A DNA stretch of 6,330 nt from Rhodoferax sp. UBA5149 (GTDB taxonomy: Bacteria > Pseudomonadota > Gammaproteobacteria > Burkholderiales > Burkholderiaceae_C), in assembly GCF_002413825.1 (NCBI RefSeq), contig NZ_DHXT01000233.1, positions 2,277-8,606 on the forward strand. The letters run 5' to 3'. The position numbers were made by a program, and so were the translations under genes. Shown piece after piece: positions 1-6,045 of the stretch. The notes beneath the pieces were generated by a model. It saw only the letters and a list, made by a program, of their open reading frames with translations. It had not been told where the DNA came from and ran no database searches. How positions within the stretch are numbered: the stretch's first letter is position 1; each line of letters begins with the position of its first letter.

Positions 1-60
1 GGCAGTGACCTCCTGTCAATTCTGAGCAGGAGGGTTCTGTCCCATGCACGCCGCCGCCTC
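1..60 (-). promoter_or_regulatory. Ribosome binding site and hairpin before a gene just off the left edge
   Basis: Read on the minus strand, this stretch follows the stop codon of the small ACAD gene. It contains a strong Shine-Dalgarno, CAGGAGG (15 down to 9), with 8 nt left before the window ends, so a start codon is expected at or just beyond position 1. The complementary CCTCCTG (33 down to 27) lies 11 nt upstream, giving a perfect 7-bp stem that would cover the ribosome binding site. The downstream gene is not visible, so its identity is unknown; same-strand placement 60 nt after the ACAD suggests the same operon. The hairpin has no T-run after it, so it does not look like a Rho-independent terminator. 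Confidence 0.55.
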
Positions 61-1197
61 TCAGGTCAGCGCAGCGTAGCGCTCCAGATGGTGGTCGGCG
101 TCGCCAAAACGTTGCGTGAGCACCGTGAGGCGACGGAAGGTGTGCGACACCTTCATCTCCTCGGTCATGCCCATGCCACCGTGCAACTGCACCGATTCCT
201 GGCTGATCAGGCGCGCCGCGTCAGCGATGCTGACCTTGGCCGACGAGATCGCGGCCTTGCGTGTGGCAGCGGCGGCCGGCTCTAGGGAGCTGGCGGCGGC
301 ATCCACGCGGCAGGCGGCCAGTATCGCCATGGAGCGTGCTTGTTCGCCGGCAATGTACATGTCCACCATGCGGTGCTGCAGGGCCTGGAAGGCGCCGATC
401 GGCGCGCCAAACTGCTTGCGCGTCTTGAGGTAGTCGAGCGTTGCATCAGTGGCCGATTTCATCGCGCCAACGGCCTCCGCGCACAGCAGCGCGGTCGCGA
501 AATCCACCGCCTCTTCAATCCAGGGAAGTGCGCTGCCCTCGCCACCGAGCAAGGCGTCGGCGCCGACCATGACGCCGGTCAACGTTACGTCACCGGCGCG
601 TTGACCGTCGACCGTGCGATAAGCGCTGACGCTGACGCCCGGCGCCGTGCGATCGACCAGAAACAGACTCGCACCCCCACCGGTGCGGGCGGAGACGACC
701 AGTACATCGGCCAGCGGCGCGCCGATCACCACCATTTTTTCGCCGTCGAGCTTCCATTGCGCACCACTGCGGGTGGCGCTGGTCGTCGTCGGGTCCAGCG
801 CGTAACGTTGGCCGCGCTCCAGATAGGCGAAGGTCGCCTTGCGGCTACCGTCGATCAGGGCCGGCAGAACCGCTGCGCGTTGCGCCTCGGAGCCCGCGTG
901 GGCGACCAGGCGAGTGGCCAGCGCGATGTGATCGAGCAGCGGCTCGATCACCAGCGCCTCGCCAAAGGCTTCCATCGCCGCCATCATGTCAACGGCGCCG
1001 CCGCCGAAGCCACCGTCGGCCTGCGCGAAGGGAATGGCCGTCAGACCCATTTCGGCAAAGGTCGACCAGGCCGCTTCGCTGAAGCCAGCGCTGGAGTTGA
1101 TCGCCTGCTTGCGCGACTCAAAGTCGTACGCCTTGGCGAGGTACTTGCTCACCGAGTCGGCAAGCAACTGCTGTTCTTCGTTGTATTCGAAATCCAT
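61..1197 (-). CDS. Acyl-CoA dehydrogenase, small-subunit (PimD-like) type
   Basis: A 378-residue flavoprotein of the acyl-CoA dehydrogenase family, expected to act in the cytoplasm on alpha,beta-desaturation of an acyl-CoA, passing electrons to electron-transfer flavoprotein. The N-terminal helical domain begins MDFEYNEEQQLLADSV. The C-terminal helical domain carries the FAD/CoA-contacting segment TRKQFGAPIGAFQALQHRMV (259-278) and QLHGGMGMTEEM (337-348). The usual C-terminal YxGxxEIQR-type motif with the catalytic glutamate is absent; the chain ends in a segment of the form KVSHTFRRLTVL, as in small chains of heteromeric dehydrogenases such as PimD. Length matches that family. The start at 1197 is supported by AAGGA 7 nt upstream, within the 13-nt gap after the large-subunit gene, so the two are almost certainly co-transcribed and probably form one complex. 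The substrate cannot be read from sequence; pimeloyl-CoA is only the name-giving example. Confidence 0.9.
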   Translation of the reverse strand: MDFEYNEEQQLLADSVSKYLAKAYDFESRKQAINSSAGFSEAAWSTFAEMGLTAIPFAQADGGFGGGAVDMMAAMEAFGEALVIEPLLDHIALATRLVAHAGSEAQRAAVLPALIDGSRKATFAYLERGQRYALDPTTTSATRSGAQWKLDGEKMVVIGAPLADVLVVSARTGGGASLFLVDRTAPGVSVSAYRTVDGQRAGDVTLTGVMVGADALLGGEGSALPWIEEAVDFATALLCAEAVGAMKSATDATLDYLKTRKQFGAPIGAFQALQHRMVDMYIAGEQARSMAILAACRVDAAASSLEPAAAATRKAAISSAKVSIADAARLISQESVQLHGGMGMTEEMKVSHTFRRLTVLTQRFGDADHHLERYAALT

Positions 1198-1204
1198 GTC
1201 GTTT

Positions 1205-1209
1205 TCCTT
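1205..1209 (-). promoter_or_regulatory. Ribosome binding site of the small ACAD gene
   Basis: On the minus strand AAGGA lies 7 nt before the ATG at 1197. It sits entirely inside the 13-nt gap after the TAA stop of the large-subunit gene, which fits tight translational coupling of the two subunits. Confidence 0.75.
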
Positions 1210-1210
1210 G

Positions 1211-2392
1211 TTAAAGCCCGAGCGTCATCTTGGCAATGATGTTGCGCTGGATTTCGTTGGAGCCGGCGTAGATGCTGGCCTTGCGGTAGTTGAAGTAGCG
1301 CGGCGAGAGGCGTGATTGCAAGGGATCAACCGCACCGCCTTCGATCGCCACAAAAGGTTGTGCGTTCGGGCCGACCGCCTGCATCATCAGCTCTGTGATC
1401 GCCTGCTGAATCTCGCTGCCGCGCAGCTTGAGCATCGACACGTCCGCACCTGGCGGCTGGCCGGTCTTGCGCATCTTGTCCAGAAAACGCATACCCATCA
1501 GTTCCTGGGCCGCGAGGTCGATCTCGATGTGGGAGAGGCGGTCGCGGAAACGCGGGTCTTCGATCAAGGGACGGCCGTTTTTCAGTTCACGTCCGGCCAG
1601 CGCGCGCAAGGCCGCCAGTTCGCGCTGCAAGCCGCCAACGCTGGCACTGCCCAGGCGCTCGTGACCCAGCAGGTACTTGGCCACGGTCCAGCCCTTGTTC
1701 TCCTCGTGCACCAGGTTTTCCACCGGCACCTTGACGTCTTCGAAGAACACCTCGTTGACTTCGTGGCTGCCGTCCATCAGGATGAGGGGGCGCACGGTGA
1801 TGCCCGGGGTCTTCATGTCGATCAGCAGGAAGCTGATGCCTTCCTGGCGTTTTTCGGCGCTCGTATCGGTACGCACCAGGCAGAAGATCCAGTCACCGTA
1901 ATGGGCCAGCGTGGTCCATATCTTCTGACCGTTGACCAGGTAGTGGTCGCCGTGGCGCTCGGCGCGCGTCTTCAGCGCCGCCAGGTCAGAACCGGCGCCC
2001 GGCTCCGAGTAGCCCTGCACCCAGAAGTCCTCGCCGTCACGAATGCGCGGCAGGAAACGGTTCTTTTGCGCGTCGGTACCAAAGCGCAGCAAAACCGCAG
2101 CGCACATCTGGGGCCCGAAAGAGGGCAGCGCTGGCGCGCCGGCCAGGCCGGACTCGCCGTCAAAAATGTAGCGCTGGGTGATGTCCCAACCCGTGCCGCC
2201 CCATTCGGTTGGCCAGTGTGGCACGGCCCAACCCTTGGCGGCCAGGATCTTGTGCCAGCGCATGTAGTCATCACGCGAGAGGTGCTTGTATTGGGTGACC
2301 TTGTCGCGGATGTCGGCCGGCAGATTGCCTGCCAGCCAGGTGCGGACTTCGTTTCGAAAGGCCTGTTCTTCAGTGGAATAACTCAAGTCCAT
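1211..2392 (-). CDS. Acyl-CoA dehydrogenase, large-subunit (PimC-like) type
   Basis: A 393-residue acyl-CoA dehydrogenase that should carry the chemistry of the pair: FAD-dependent alpha,beta-oxidation of an acyl-CoA thioester. The flavin-binding middle domain is canonical, with WVQGYSEPGAGSDLAAL (124-140) and VNGQKIWTTLAHYGDW (153-168). The C-terminal YRKASIYAGSNEIQRN (369-384) holds E380 at the position of the catalytic base of medium-chain-type dehydrogenases. The reading frame extends upstream to 2479, but I place the start at 2392: the protein then begins MDLSYSTEEQAFRNEVRTWL, the usual N-terminus, and CAGGAG lies 8 nt before that ATG. The extra 29 residues of the longer version look unrelated to the family. 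First gene of a minus-strand operon, divergent from the ACAD at 2689. Substrate unknown; medium-chain, dicarboxylic or aromatic-derived acyl-CoAs are all possible. Confidence 0.92.
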   Translation of the reverse strand: MDLSYSTEEQAFRNEVRTWLAGNLPADIRDKVTQYKHLSRDDYMRWHKILAAKGWAVPHWPTEWGGTGWDITQRYIFDGESGLAGAPALPSFGPQMCAAVLLRFGTDAQKNRFLPRIRDGEDFWVQGYSEPGAGSDLAALKTRAERHGDHYLVNGQKIWTTLAHYGDWIFCLVRTDTSAEKRQEGISFLLIDMKTPGITVRPLILMDGSHEVNEVFFEDVKVPVENLVHEENKGWTVAKYLLGHERLGSASVGGLQRELAALRALAGRELKNGRPLIEDPRFRDRLSHIEIDLAAQELMGMRFLDKMRKTGQPPGADVSMLKLRGSEIQQAITELMMQAVGPNAQPFVAIEGGAVDPLQSRLSPRYFNYRKASIYAGSNEIQRNIIAKMTLGL

Positions 2393-2400
2393 GGGGATAT

Positions 2401-2406
2401 CTCCTG
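2401..2406 (-). promoter_or_regulatory. Ribosome binding site that decides the large ACAD start
   Basis: CAGGAG on the minus strand, 8 nt before the ATG at 2392. It supports the 393-residue product over the 422-residue version starting at 2479. Confidence 0.8.
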
Positions 2407-2482
2407 ACGTGCAAATCATGTTGCGTTGCGCCGATGGGGCGTTGCCCACCCGGGCGCGCAAGCTGACAATGGTAGCCACCGA

Positions 2483-2492
2483 TGTTGCAACA
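2483..2492. promoter_or_regulatory. Perfect 10-bp palindrome TGTTGCAACA, candidate operator
   Basis: TGTTGCAACA is its own reverse complement and lies in the divergent ACAD intergenic region, 91 bp upstream of the large ACAD start. The symmetry does not extend into the flanks. The position suits a regulator binding site, but a 10-bp palindrome can arise by chance and I cannot assign a regulator family. Confidence 0.25.
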
Positions 2493-2567
2493 CGCTGTCA
2501 CGTAGGCAACCATGGCGCGGATTCAGCACGATCGCCTTCCGCCAAGCAGATAAGCGCCGAGGTGACA

Positions 2568-2593
2568 GCCAAAGCAGGCCAGGTTTGGCAAAC
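2568..2593. promoter_or_regulatory. Inverted repeat GCCAAA-N10-TTTGGC, candidate operator
   Basis: GCCAAA (2568-2573) and TTTGGC (2584-2589) form a 22-bp inverted repeat with a 10-nt spacer. The right arm is also part of a second symmetric element, GTTTG-G-CAAAC (2583-2593). It lies about 100 bp upstream of the plus-strand ACAD start at 2689. The overall size is in the range of dimeric repressor sites, but nothing links it to a specific regulator. Confidence 0.25.
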
Positions 2594-2677
2594 TCTGGGC
2601 TTGTGATGGCGATTTCCGCGATCGGCTTGGCGCACCAGCGTTGCGCCGCCGCGCTACCCGGATCGTTGTCTCACCAG

Positions 2678-2682
2678 AAAGG
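2678..2682 (+). promoter_or_regulatory. Ribosome binding site that decides the start of the plus-strand ACAD
   Basis: AAAGG lies 6 nt before the ATG at 2689. This, together with the family-typical N-terminus MDFEYSPKVQ, favours that ATG over the upstream TTG at 2641. Confidence 0.6.
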
Positions 2683-2688
2683 CAGGCT

Positions 2689-3975
2689 ATGGATTTCGAG
2701 TATTCGCCCAAAGTGCAGGCGCTGCGCCAGCGCCTGGAAGACTTCATCGACCGTTATGTGTTGCCTTACAACGGCGCCTGGCATCGCTCGGTGGCTGAAG
2801 GTGTCTTTCCGCCCCCCTTCATGGAGGATCTCAAGGCGCTGGCCAAGTCGGAAGGCCTGTGGAACCTTTTTTTGCCCGGTCTGCACGACGACGAGCCCGG
2901 CGAGCGGCTGAGCAACCTGGACTACGCACCGCTGGCCGAAATCATGGGGCGGCTGCCGTGGGCCTCGGAGGTGTTCAACTGCAGCGCGCCCGACACCGGC
3001 AACATGGAGCTGTTGCACCTGTTTGCCACGCCCGCACAAAACCAGCGCTGGTTGCGCCCCTTGCTGGACGGTGAGATGCGCTCCGCGTTTGCCATGTCCG
3101 AGCCCGACGTGGCCTCATCGGACCCGACCAACTTGCAGACCCGGGTTTGCCATGAGGGCGATCAGCTGGTGCTCAATGGCCGCAAATGGTTCATTACCGG
3201 GGCCTCCCACCCGAACTGCAAGTTGCTGATCGTGATGTGCCGCAGCGGCGACGATGAGGCCGGCAAACATGCGCAACACAGCATGGTGCTGGTGCCCATG
3301 GACAGCCCCGGCGTCACGCTGGTGCGCAATATTCCGATCATGCAGCACCACTCGCCCGAGGGGCATTGCGAAATTGTGTTCCGTGACGTGCACGTGCCAC
3401 TGACGAATCTGCTGGGCCAGGAGGGCGCCGGTTTTGCCATGGCGCAGGCGCGCCTGGGGCCAGGGCGCATTCACCATTGCATGCGCACCATCGGTCAGTG
3501 TGAACTGGCGCTCGCCTTGATGTGCGACCGCACGCTGGAACGTCACGCCTTTGGCAAGTACCTGGCCGACTTCGCCAACGTGCAGGAGTGGATTGCCGAG
3601 TCGCGCCTGGAAATCGATCAGGCCCGTTTGCTGGTGTTGCGCGCCGCTTGGCGGCTGGACCAGGGTGAGCTTGCCAAGGAGCGCACGCAGGCCCGGGTCG
3701 ATGTGTCCGCCATCAAGGTGGTGGCGGCCCGGCTGCAGACGCGCGTGGTCAACCGCGCCATGCAGGTGTTTGGTGCCATGGGGCTGTCGCCGGATACCCC
3801 GCTGGCCTACTTCTGGACCTGGGGCCGTGCCCTGCACTTGCTCGATGGGCCGGATGAAGTGCACTTGCGCACCGTGGCCCGCCACGAGCTGGACCAGGCG
3901 CGCTTGTGTCGGGGTGCGACATCCGCCTATTTCACGCTGCCGGAGCAACTGCTGGCCGAGCCGCGCATCCGCTAG
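2689..3975 (+). CDS. Acyl-CoA dehydrogenase, ACAD10/11-like
   Basis: A 428-residue FAD-dependent acyl-CoA dehydrogenase of the ACAD10/11-like branch. The middle domain shows AFAMSEPDVASSDPTNLQT (133-151) and NGRKWFITGASHPNCK (163-178). Further on are LGPGRIHHCMRTIG (256-269), ERHAFGKYLADFANVQEW (284-301) and, near the C-terminus, FGAMGLSPDTPLAYFWTWGR (361-380) followed by DGPDEVHLRTVARHEL (386-401). E390 in DGPDEVH occupies the catalytic-glutamate position, so the enzyme looks active. The frame is open back to a TTG at 2641, but I start at 2689 because AAAGG precedes that ATG and the N-terminus then aligns with the family. It is divergent from the ACAD pair and ends 12 bp from the convergent HD-GYP-like gene, so it seems monocistronic. 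Some relatives (Pseudomonas LvaC, mammalian ACAD11) act on 4-phosphorylated acyl-CoAs made by a partner kinase; no such kinase is visible here, so the substrate remains open. Confidence 0.9.
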   Translation: MDFEYSPKVQALRQRLEDFIDRYVLPYNGAWHRSVAEGVFPPPFMEDLKALAKSEGLWNLFLPGLHDDEPGERLSNLDYAPLAEIMGRLPWASEVFNCSAPDTGNMELLHLFATPAQNQRWLRPLLDGEMRSAFAMSEPDVASSDPTNLQTRVCHEGDQLVLNGRKWFITGASHPNCKLLIVMCRSGDDEAGKHAQHSMVLVPMDSPGVTLVRNIPIMQHHSPEGHCEIVFRDVHVPLTNLLGQEGAGFAMAQARLGPGRIHHCMRTIGQCELALALMCDRTLERHAFGKYLADFANVQEWIAESRLEIDQARLLVLRAAWRLDQGELAKERTQARVDVSAIKVVAARLQTRVVNRAMQVFGAMGLSPDTPLAYFWTWGRALHLLDGPDEVHLRTVARHELDQARLCRGATSAYFTLPEQLLAEPRIR

Positions 3976-3987
3976 CGGGATCGCCGA

Positions 3988-5187
3988 CTAGACCAGCAAC
4001 AGCATCCGGTTCAGGTCAAAATGAACCTTGACGTCGCCCTGCGGCAGGCTGGCGCTGATGCGGTAGTCTGACAGGCCGGTGAGACGCACAATCGGCTCGC
4101 CGGTGGGGATGCCTGCTTTGTTGACCAGCACCGCCACCTTGGGTGTGGTGGTGTTGGCGCCGCGTTTGACGACGACCGCCACTTCGTTGTTGACCAGTCT
4201 CACAAATGATCCGGGCGGGTAGATGCCGACCACTTTGACCAGCGCGGCGCCGGCCTCGTCGACCTGGCGTTTTTCGTCAAAATATGCCGCCTGCAAGGCC
4301 GATGGCGTGGTCATGCCGGCCCGCGCGGCACGCGGGGCCAGGCGGGCTGAAAACACATCGGCCCGCTGAATCAGGCGCGCCATCTGCAGTTGGATGTCGC
4401 GGCCCTTCAGGGGACCCGAGGGTGCGCTGTGGTGATGAAACACCGCATCCAGCCAGCGGCTGTCGGTCACGCCCAGCTGCTGCAACAGTTGCACCGAGAC
4501 CTCCGCGTGCTGGTCAATCACTTCTTTTTGCTCGCTGCTGGGCGGTTGCTTCTGCTTGGCCAGCTGATCCTGCATCTCCGTCATGGCGAAGTTCATGGTC
4601 AGCGCCGCGTTGCCCAGGATGTGTTGGTGCTCTTCGTCCCAGCCCAGTACATCGCGCGCCGCCAGCATGCACATGGTGCTGACCAGCAGCGCGTGGGTGG
4701 CGCTGTAAAGCTCGGTGTCAGTGGCGGACAGGTGAATCAGCGCCAGCAAGGACGCGTCGGGATGGCGCAAAACCTGGCGCGACAGATCGTGCTGCAGCTG
4801 GCGCAGCCGCAGCATCGCCTCCGGGCTGTTCACATCCCGAAGCACCCAGTTGGCGCGCAACTGCATGGACTGCCAGTCGATCCGGTCGTCGCGCTCTGGC
4901 ACGCTGCTGCTGCGCAGTGGCTTCAGCTCGGCCAGATCGGATTCCGCAATTTCGCCCAGCGTGGTGTCCTGGTTCAGCAAGGCGTTCAGTCGTGCGCCGG
5001 CGGCGCGGCTGATGGCGGACGGGAGTTCGATGAAAATCGCCCGCTTTTCATGCAGCATGTCGAGTTCGGGTCGATTCCGGATCACATAGCCCTTGCTGGC
5101 CAGCAAAGACCCGTCCTCCGTGCGCAAGGCGTGAGGCAGGGGCTGTCCCAGAACGATGGCTTCGGGTTGAATTCGAACAAGCTTCAT
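3988..5187 (-). CDS. HD-GYP-like protein with degenerate catalytic motifs
   Basis: A 399-residue soluble protein with no signal peptide or membrane segment. Residues 1-55 form a small N-terminal module (VLGQPLPHALRTEDGSLLASKG region) like those preceding HD-GYP domains. Residues about 160-320 follow the HD-GYP pattern: an early histidine in YSATH (H165), IDQH (H227), HHH (251-253), and RLIQRADVFSA with D277. The defining HD dyad is replaced: where LLHDIGK is expected the protein has LTMNFAM (196-202). The HHExxDGxGYP loop is shortened to HHHSAPSGP. Residues 325-399 are a beta-rich tail starting GSFVRLVNNEVAVVV, common after HD-GYP domains. Intact HD-GYP proteins hydrolyse cyclic di-GMP; with these losses I expect little or no such activity and perhaps a binding or scaffold role. 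It follows rsmE by 55 nt on the same strand and may be read from the same transcript. No clear Shine-Dalgarno precedes the ATG. Confidence 0.78.
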   Translation of the reverse strand: MKLVRIQPEAIVLGQPLPHALRTEDGSLLASKGYVIRNRPELDMLHEKRAIFIELPSAISRAAGARLNALLNQDTTLGEIAESDLAELKPLRSSSVPERDDRIDWQSMQLRANWVLRDVNSPEAMLRLRQLQHDLSRQVLRHPDASLLALIHLSATDTELYSATHALLVSTMCMLAARDVLGWDEEHQHILGNAALTMNFAMTEMQDQLAKQKQPPSSEQKEVIDQHAEVSVQLLQQLGVTDSRWLDAVFHHHSAPSGPLKGRDIQLQMARLIQRADVFSARLAPRAARAGMTTPSALQAAYFDEKRQVDEAGAALVKVVGIYPPGSFVRLVNNEVAVVVKRGANTTTPKVAVLVNKAGIPTGEPIVRLTGLSDYRISASLPQGDVKVHFDLNRMLLLV

Positions 5188-5200
5188 ATCGGTGGCCGAT
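5188..5200 (-). promoter_or_regulatory. Small inverted repeat directly before the HD-GYP-like start codon
   Basis: On the minus strand ATCGG-CCA-CCGAT abuts the ATG at 5187, giving a possible 5-bp stem with a 3-nt loop where a Shine-Dalgarno would normally be. No AGGAG-like sequence is visible here. It could lower initiation or be a DNA-level site, or be chance. Confidence 0.25.
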
Positions 5201-5242
5201 TATGAACGAAGGGCCGAATAGGGCAGATCAAGAAATCGGCAT

Positions 5243-6007
5243 CTACACCAGCAAGGCCGCCAAGGCGCACAAGGCCGCCGTCTCGGCCCGCAGCACACGG
5301 GGCCCGAGCGTGACCGGCGCAAAGCCGCAGGCCAGGGCCGTGTCTTCCTCGGCGCTGCTCAAGCCGCCCTCGGGGCCTGACAGAAAGGTGATGGCCGCGG
5401 CCGGGTTGCCCAGGGCGCTGACGGCGTCCCGCAAGCCTGGTGTACCCGGACGCAGCGACAGCAGCAGGGCCTGGCCCGTTCTGGCAGCGGACTGCGCCTT
5501 GGTCCACGCCGCAAAACCCATGACCTCATGCATTTGGGGCACCCGGTTGCCGCCGCATTGCTCGCACGCCGCCACGGCCACGCTTTGCCAGTGCGCCACT
5601 TTTTTCCCGGCCCGTTCGCCGGACAGTCGCAACACGCTGCGCTCGGTCATCAGGGGCTGGATGCTGGCCACGCCCAGCTCGGTGGCTTTCTCCACCAGCC
5701 AGTCCATGCGGTCGTTGGCGGGCATGCCGACGACCAGGTGCACCGCGCGTCGGGCTTCGCGTTCAACCGGGTGGTGGCTGCCGATCTGCACCTGCACGTC
5801 GCTGCGCCCCATGCGCGTGACGGTGGCCTCGAACTCGCCGCCGAGGGCGCGCTCGCCAGCCGCTCCCGCCCCTCCCGGCCCACCATTGAACAAGGTGATG
5901 CTGTCGCCCGGCTGCAGGCGCAGCACCTGGACATGGCGCGCGGCGCTGGCGGGCAGGTCCAGCAGCTCACCCGGGATGAGGTGTGTGGGGCAGTAAAAAC
6001 GGGGCAT
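5243..6007 (-). CDS. rsmE: 16S rRNA (uracil(1498)-N(3))-methyltransferase RsmE
   Basis: RsmE uses S-adenosylmethionine to methylate N3 of U1498 in 16S rRNA of the assembled 30S subunit. This 254-residue protein has the full family layout: an N-terminal PUA-like RNA-binding domain starting MPRFYCP with ARHVQVLRLQPGD (23-35), then a SPOUT-type methyltransferase domain with a C-terminal trefoil knot. Knot and cofactor motifs are VEKATELGVASIQPL (105-119), ACEQCGGNRVP (147-157), LSGPEGGLSSAEE (209-221) and LGPRVLRAETAAL (234-246). Length is typical. A glycine-rich insertion at 42-57 in the N-terminal domain looks like a loop expansion. The start at 6007 gives the expected MPRF N-terminus, although no good Shine-Dalgarno is visible before it. 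It lies 68 nt after amgK and 55 nt before the HD-GYP-like gene, all on the minus strand, so co-transcription is plausible. Confidence 0.95.
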   Translation of the reverse strand: MPRFYCPTHLIPGELLDLPASAARHVQVLRLQPGDSITLFNGGPGGAGAAGERALGGEFEATVTRMGRSDVQVQIGSHHPVEREARRAVHLVVGMPANDRMDWLVEKATELGVASIQPLMTERSVLRLSGERAGKKVAHWQSVAVAACEQCGGNRVPQMHEVMGFAAWTKAQSAARTGQALLLSLRPGTPGLRDAVSALGNPAAAITFLSGPEGGLSSAEEDTALACGFAPVTLGPRVLRAETAALCALAALLV

Positions 6008-6018
6008 GAAAGGTGGTT

Positions 6019-6045
6019 GCTATGCTATTAATAGCTGCTGACGCA
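6019..6045. repeat. AT-rich palindrome with flanking AGCTGCTGACGCA, possible dispersed repeat
   Basis: GCTATTAATAGC (6024-6035) is a perfect 12-bp palindrome, preceded by a tandem copy of GCTAT (6019-6023) and followed by TGCTGACGCA. Its composition contrasts with the GC-rich surroundings. From memory, Comamonadaceae genomes carry many intergenic copies of an AT-rich inverted repeat next to AGCTGCT and GCGC-like sequence, and this looks like one; only one copy is in the window, so repetition cannot be shown here. It lies between amgK and rsmE. It has no T-run, so it is a poor Rho-independent terminator. TATTAAT could also serve as a -10 element for rsmE, but I see no good -35. Confidence 0.4.

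Larger units (their letters stand above)
2393..2688. promoter_or_regulatory. Divergent intergenic region between two ACAD transcription units
   Basis: This 296-bp region separates the start codons of the minus-strand ACAD pair and the plus-strand ACAD, so it must hold promoters for both directions. I see the minus-strand ribosome binding site (CAGGAG, 2406-2401), the plus-strand one (AAAGG, 2678-2682), and two palindromic sites annotated separately. I could not find a convincing sigma-70 -35/-10 pair with proper spacing on either strand. Short reading frames inside lack ribosome binding sites and recognisable products. No regulator gene lies in the window; acyl-CoA dehydrogenase operons are often controlled by TetR-, GntR- or MarR-type repressors, but which applies here cannot be told. 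Confidence 0.6.

Noticed and set aside
340..1239. Long plus-strand open frame (299 codons) antisense to the small ACAD gene
   Set aside because: It mirrors the real gene in GC-rich sequence, has an arginine/histidine/glutamine-rich composition with no family motif, and runs opposite a protein with clear ACAD motifs.
1316..2407. Long plus-strand open frame (363 codons) antisense to the large ACAD gene
   Set aside because: It shows the low-complexity composition typical of a GC-rich shadow frame and has no recognisable domain; the minus-strand protein is unambiguous.
2393..2479. N-terminal extension of 29 residues on the large ACAD
   Set aside because: A good ribosome binding site and the conserved MDLSYSTEEQ N-terminus both point to the ATG at 2392; the extension lies in the control region.
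2420..2489. Four copies of GTTGC (2420, 2425, 2441, 2485) as a possible iteron-like array
   Set aside because: The unit is only 5 bp, the spacing is irregular, and such words are common at this GC content.
2391..2606. Possible small gene in the divergent intergenic region
   Set aside because: No ribosome binding site, no recognisable domain, and it overlaps the start of the large ACAD and its control region.
3115..3948. Minus-strand open frame (277 codons) antisense to the ACAD10/11-like gene
   Set aside because: Shadow frame with no motif; the plus-strand ACAD signatures cover the same interval.
3976..3987. Possible bidirectional terminator between the convergent genes
   Set aside because: The 12-bp gap is too short and has no stem-loop with a T-run; the GCTAGC palindrome at 3971-3976 overlaps the ACAD stop and is too small.
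4390..5205. Plus-strand open frame (271 codons) antisense to the HD-GYP-like gene
   Set aside because: Glutamine- and arginine-rich shadow product without a domain. The minus-strand product has a coherent N-module, HD-GYP-like core and beta tail.
5202..5996. Plus-strand open frame (264 codons) opposite rsmE
   Set aside because: rsmE is identified with high confidence by its knot motifs; the opposite frame is rich in Arg, Ser and Pro with no known family.
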